A stretch of DNA of 6,729 nt from an uncultured Clostridia bacterium (GTDB lineage: Bacteria; Bacillota; Clostridia; Oscillospirales; Acutalibacteraceae): NCBI GenBank assembly GCA_937915775.1, contig CALGGQ010000034.1, positions 1 through 6,729 on the forward strand, written 5' to 3'. The notes under the pieces were generated by a model. It had not been told where the DNA came from. It saw nothing but the letters and a program-made list of their open reading frames with translations, and made no database searches. How positions within the stretch are numbered: the first letter of the stretch is position 1; every line of letters starts with the position of its first letter. The translations under genes were made by a program, and so were the position numbers. Positions 6,196 through 6,729 of the stretch are shown in pieces.

Positions 6196-6714
6196 TCATT
6201 TAAGTTCGAAAAAGAAGAAGTCCGTCCAGCCGGTATTCTCGGCATAGAGATGCTGCTTGCCACGGTACTCGAAACCCAAGCGCTCATAGAGACGATGGGC
6301 TGGCGTGTTGGAGGCAAGGGCATCGAGACGAATGCTCTTCTTCCCTGCTGAAGTGGCAAGGCGTATTGACCTCATAGACCATCTCTGAGCCTATGCCCTT
6401 ACCTTGACAATCAGGACTCACGGCCAGGATATGGAGCACAGCCACCTCATCGTCGGCCAACTGCTGCCTCCACTCTATGGCGTGGTATTCCTCGCCTTGG
6501 CACATCGTGAGAGCCATAGTGCCTACTATCACCCCATGCTCCCGCAGAGATACATGCTTCCCTCATCTATATAGGCCCTGATGCCTTCGGCTGTAGGGTG
6601 CTTACCTTTGCTCCATCAGGCAAAAACAGCTATATCATGCGTGCGTTCTATCACATCATCGTAGAAAGCGATAATAGCGTCAAAATCGTTTGTTGTTGCT
6701 TTTTGCAGTTTCAT
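6196..6714 (-). pseudogene. GNAT-family N-acetyltransferase, broken by three sequence changes
   Basis: Read from the ATG at 6714-6712 to the TGA at 6198-6196, this is a 172-residue GNAT acetyltransferase in three frame segments. It begins MKLQKATTNDFDAII, continues HPTAEGIRAYIDEGSMYL, then MALTMCQGEEYHAIEW and VLHILAVSPDCQGKGIG (the acetyl-CoA binding motif Q-G-K-G-I-G), and ends SNTPAHRLYERLGFEY and TGWTDFFFFELK. The interruptions are a TGA at 6618-6616 where arginine is expected before TrpSer, one missing base near 6545-6549 (YLLREHG would be restored), and one extra A at 6366/6367 (EVIRLATSAGKK would be restored). The deletion and insertion cancel, leaving exactly 173 codons including the stop. 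That pattern and the nearness to the contig end suggest sequencing error more than true decay. The substrate (small molecule or protein amine) is unknown. Confidence 0.85.
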
Positions 6715-6729
6715 ACTATAATCTTTTTA

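Noticed and set aside
1..6729. CRISPR arrays, tRNA or rRNA genes, riboswitches
   Set aside because: No regularly spaced repeats, tRNA cloverleaf elements, rRNA signatures or recognisable riboswitch core were seen on either strand; none of these was tested by a covariance search.

Overview
The window is best read as a mosaic of at least two, probably three, sources. Positions 1 to about 5,100 look like a gut-type clostridial genome (Oscillospiraceae/Ruminococcaceae style; this assignment is inference). Genes there are GC-rich with strong Shine-Dalgarno sites, the intergenic DNA is AT-rich, there is a textbook intrinsic terminator and a good sigma-A promoter, and the two oxidoreductases form an anaerobe-type pair. 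From about 5,100 to 5,680 the same oxidoreductase frame continues, but its codon usage changes. From about 5,680 to 6,729 the DNA is Bacteroidetes-like (Prevotella/Bacteroides style): two minus-strand genes for a small lipoprotein and a GNAT acetyltransferase. I see no tRNA, integrase, IS or repeat that would explain the switch, so a chimeric assembly or clone is the simplest reading.

Layout. Positions 1-74 are AT-rich and carry a candidate promoter pointing left, out of the window. Positions 75-2495 encode an unusual two-domain protein: a sugar-isomerase-type TIM-barrel fragment fused in frame to a complete acyl-CoA synthetase (ANL/AMP-binding family). It overlaps by one base an amidohydrolase-2 family metalloenzyme (2495-3307). 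A terminator at 3316-3348 closes this unit. A new promoter (3397-3425) and a short leader with a hairpin precede a second operon: a GlpA/LhgO-type FAD oxidoreductase with a C-terminal BFD-type iron-sulfur domain (3490-4926), overlapping by four bases a flavin/NAD(P) disulfide-oxidoreductase-fold partner (4923 onward). The partner is cut after about 250 residues at the junction. The third gene usual in such operons (a small DUF1667 protein) is therefore not seen.

How the genes fit together. The first operon probably activates an unknown carboxylic acid to its CoA thioester (synthetase domain) alongside a metal-dependent hydrolase or decarboxylase. Three of the four expected metal ligands of the TIM-barrel domain are replaced, so it may no longer be catalytic. 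The second operon resembles the two-flavoprotein modules of anaerobes annotated as glycerol-3-phosphate dehydrogenase-like. The right arm has no functional link to the left. Its acetyltransferase has one nonsense change and two compensating frameshifts, all within about 370 bases of the contig end, which suggests poor sequence quality rather than decay.

The most interesting biology is the degenerate TIM-barrel/acyl-CoA synthetase fusion coupled to an amidohydrolase. The most important caution is the chimeric right third.
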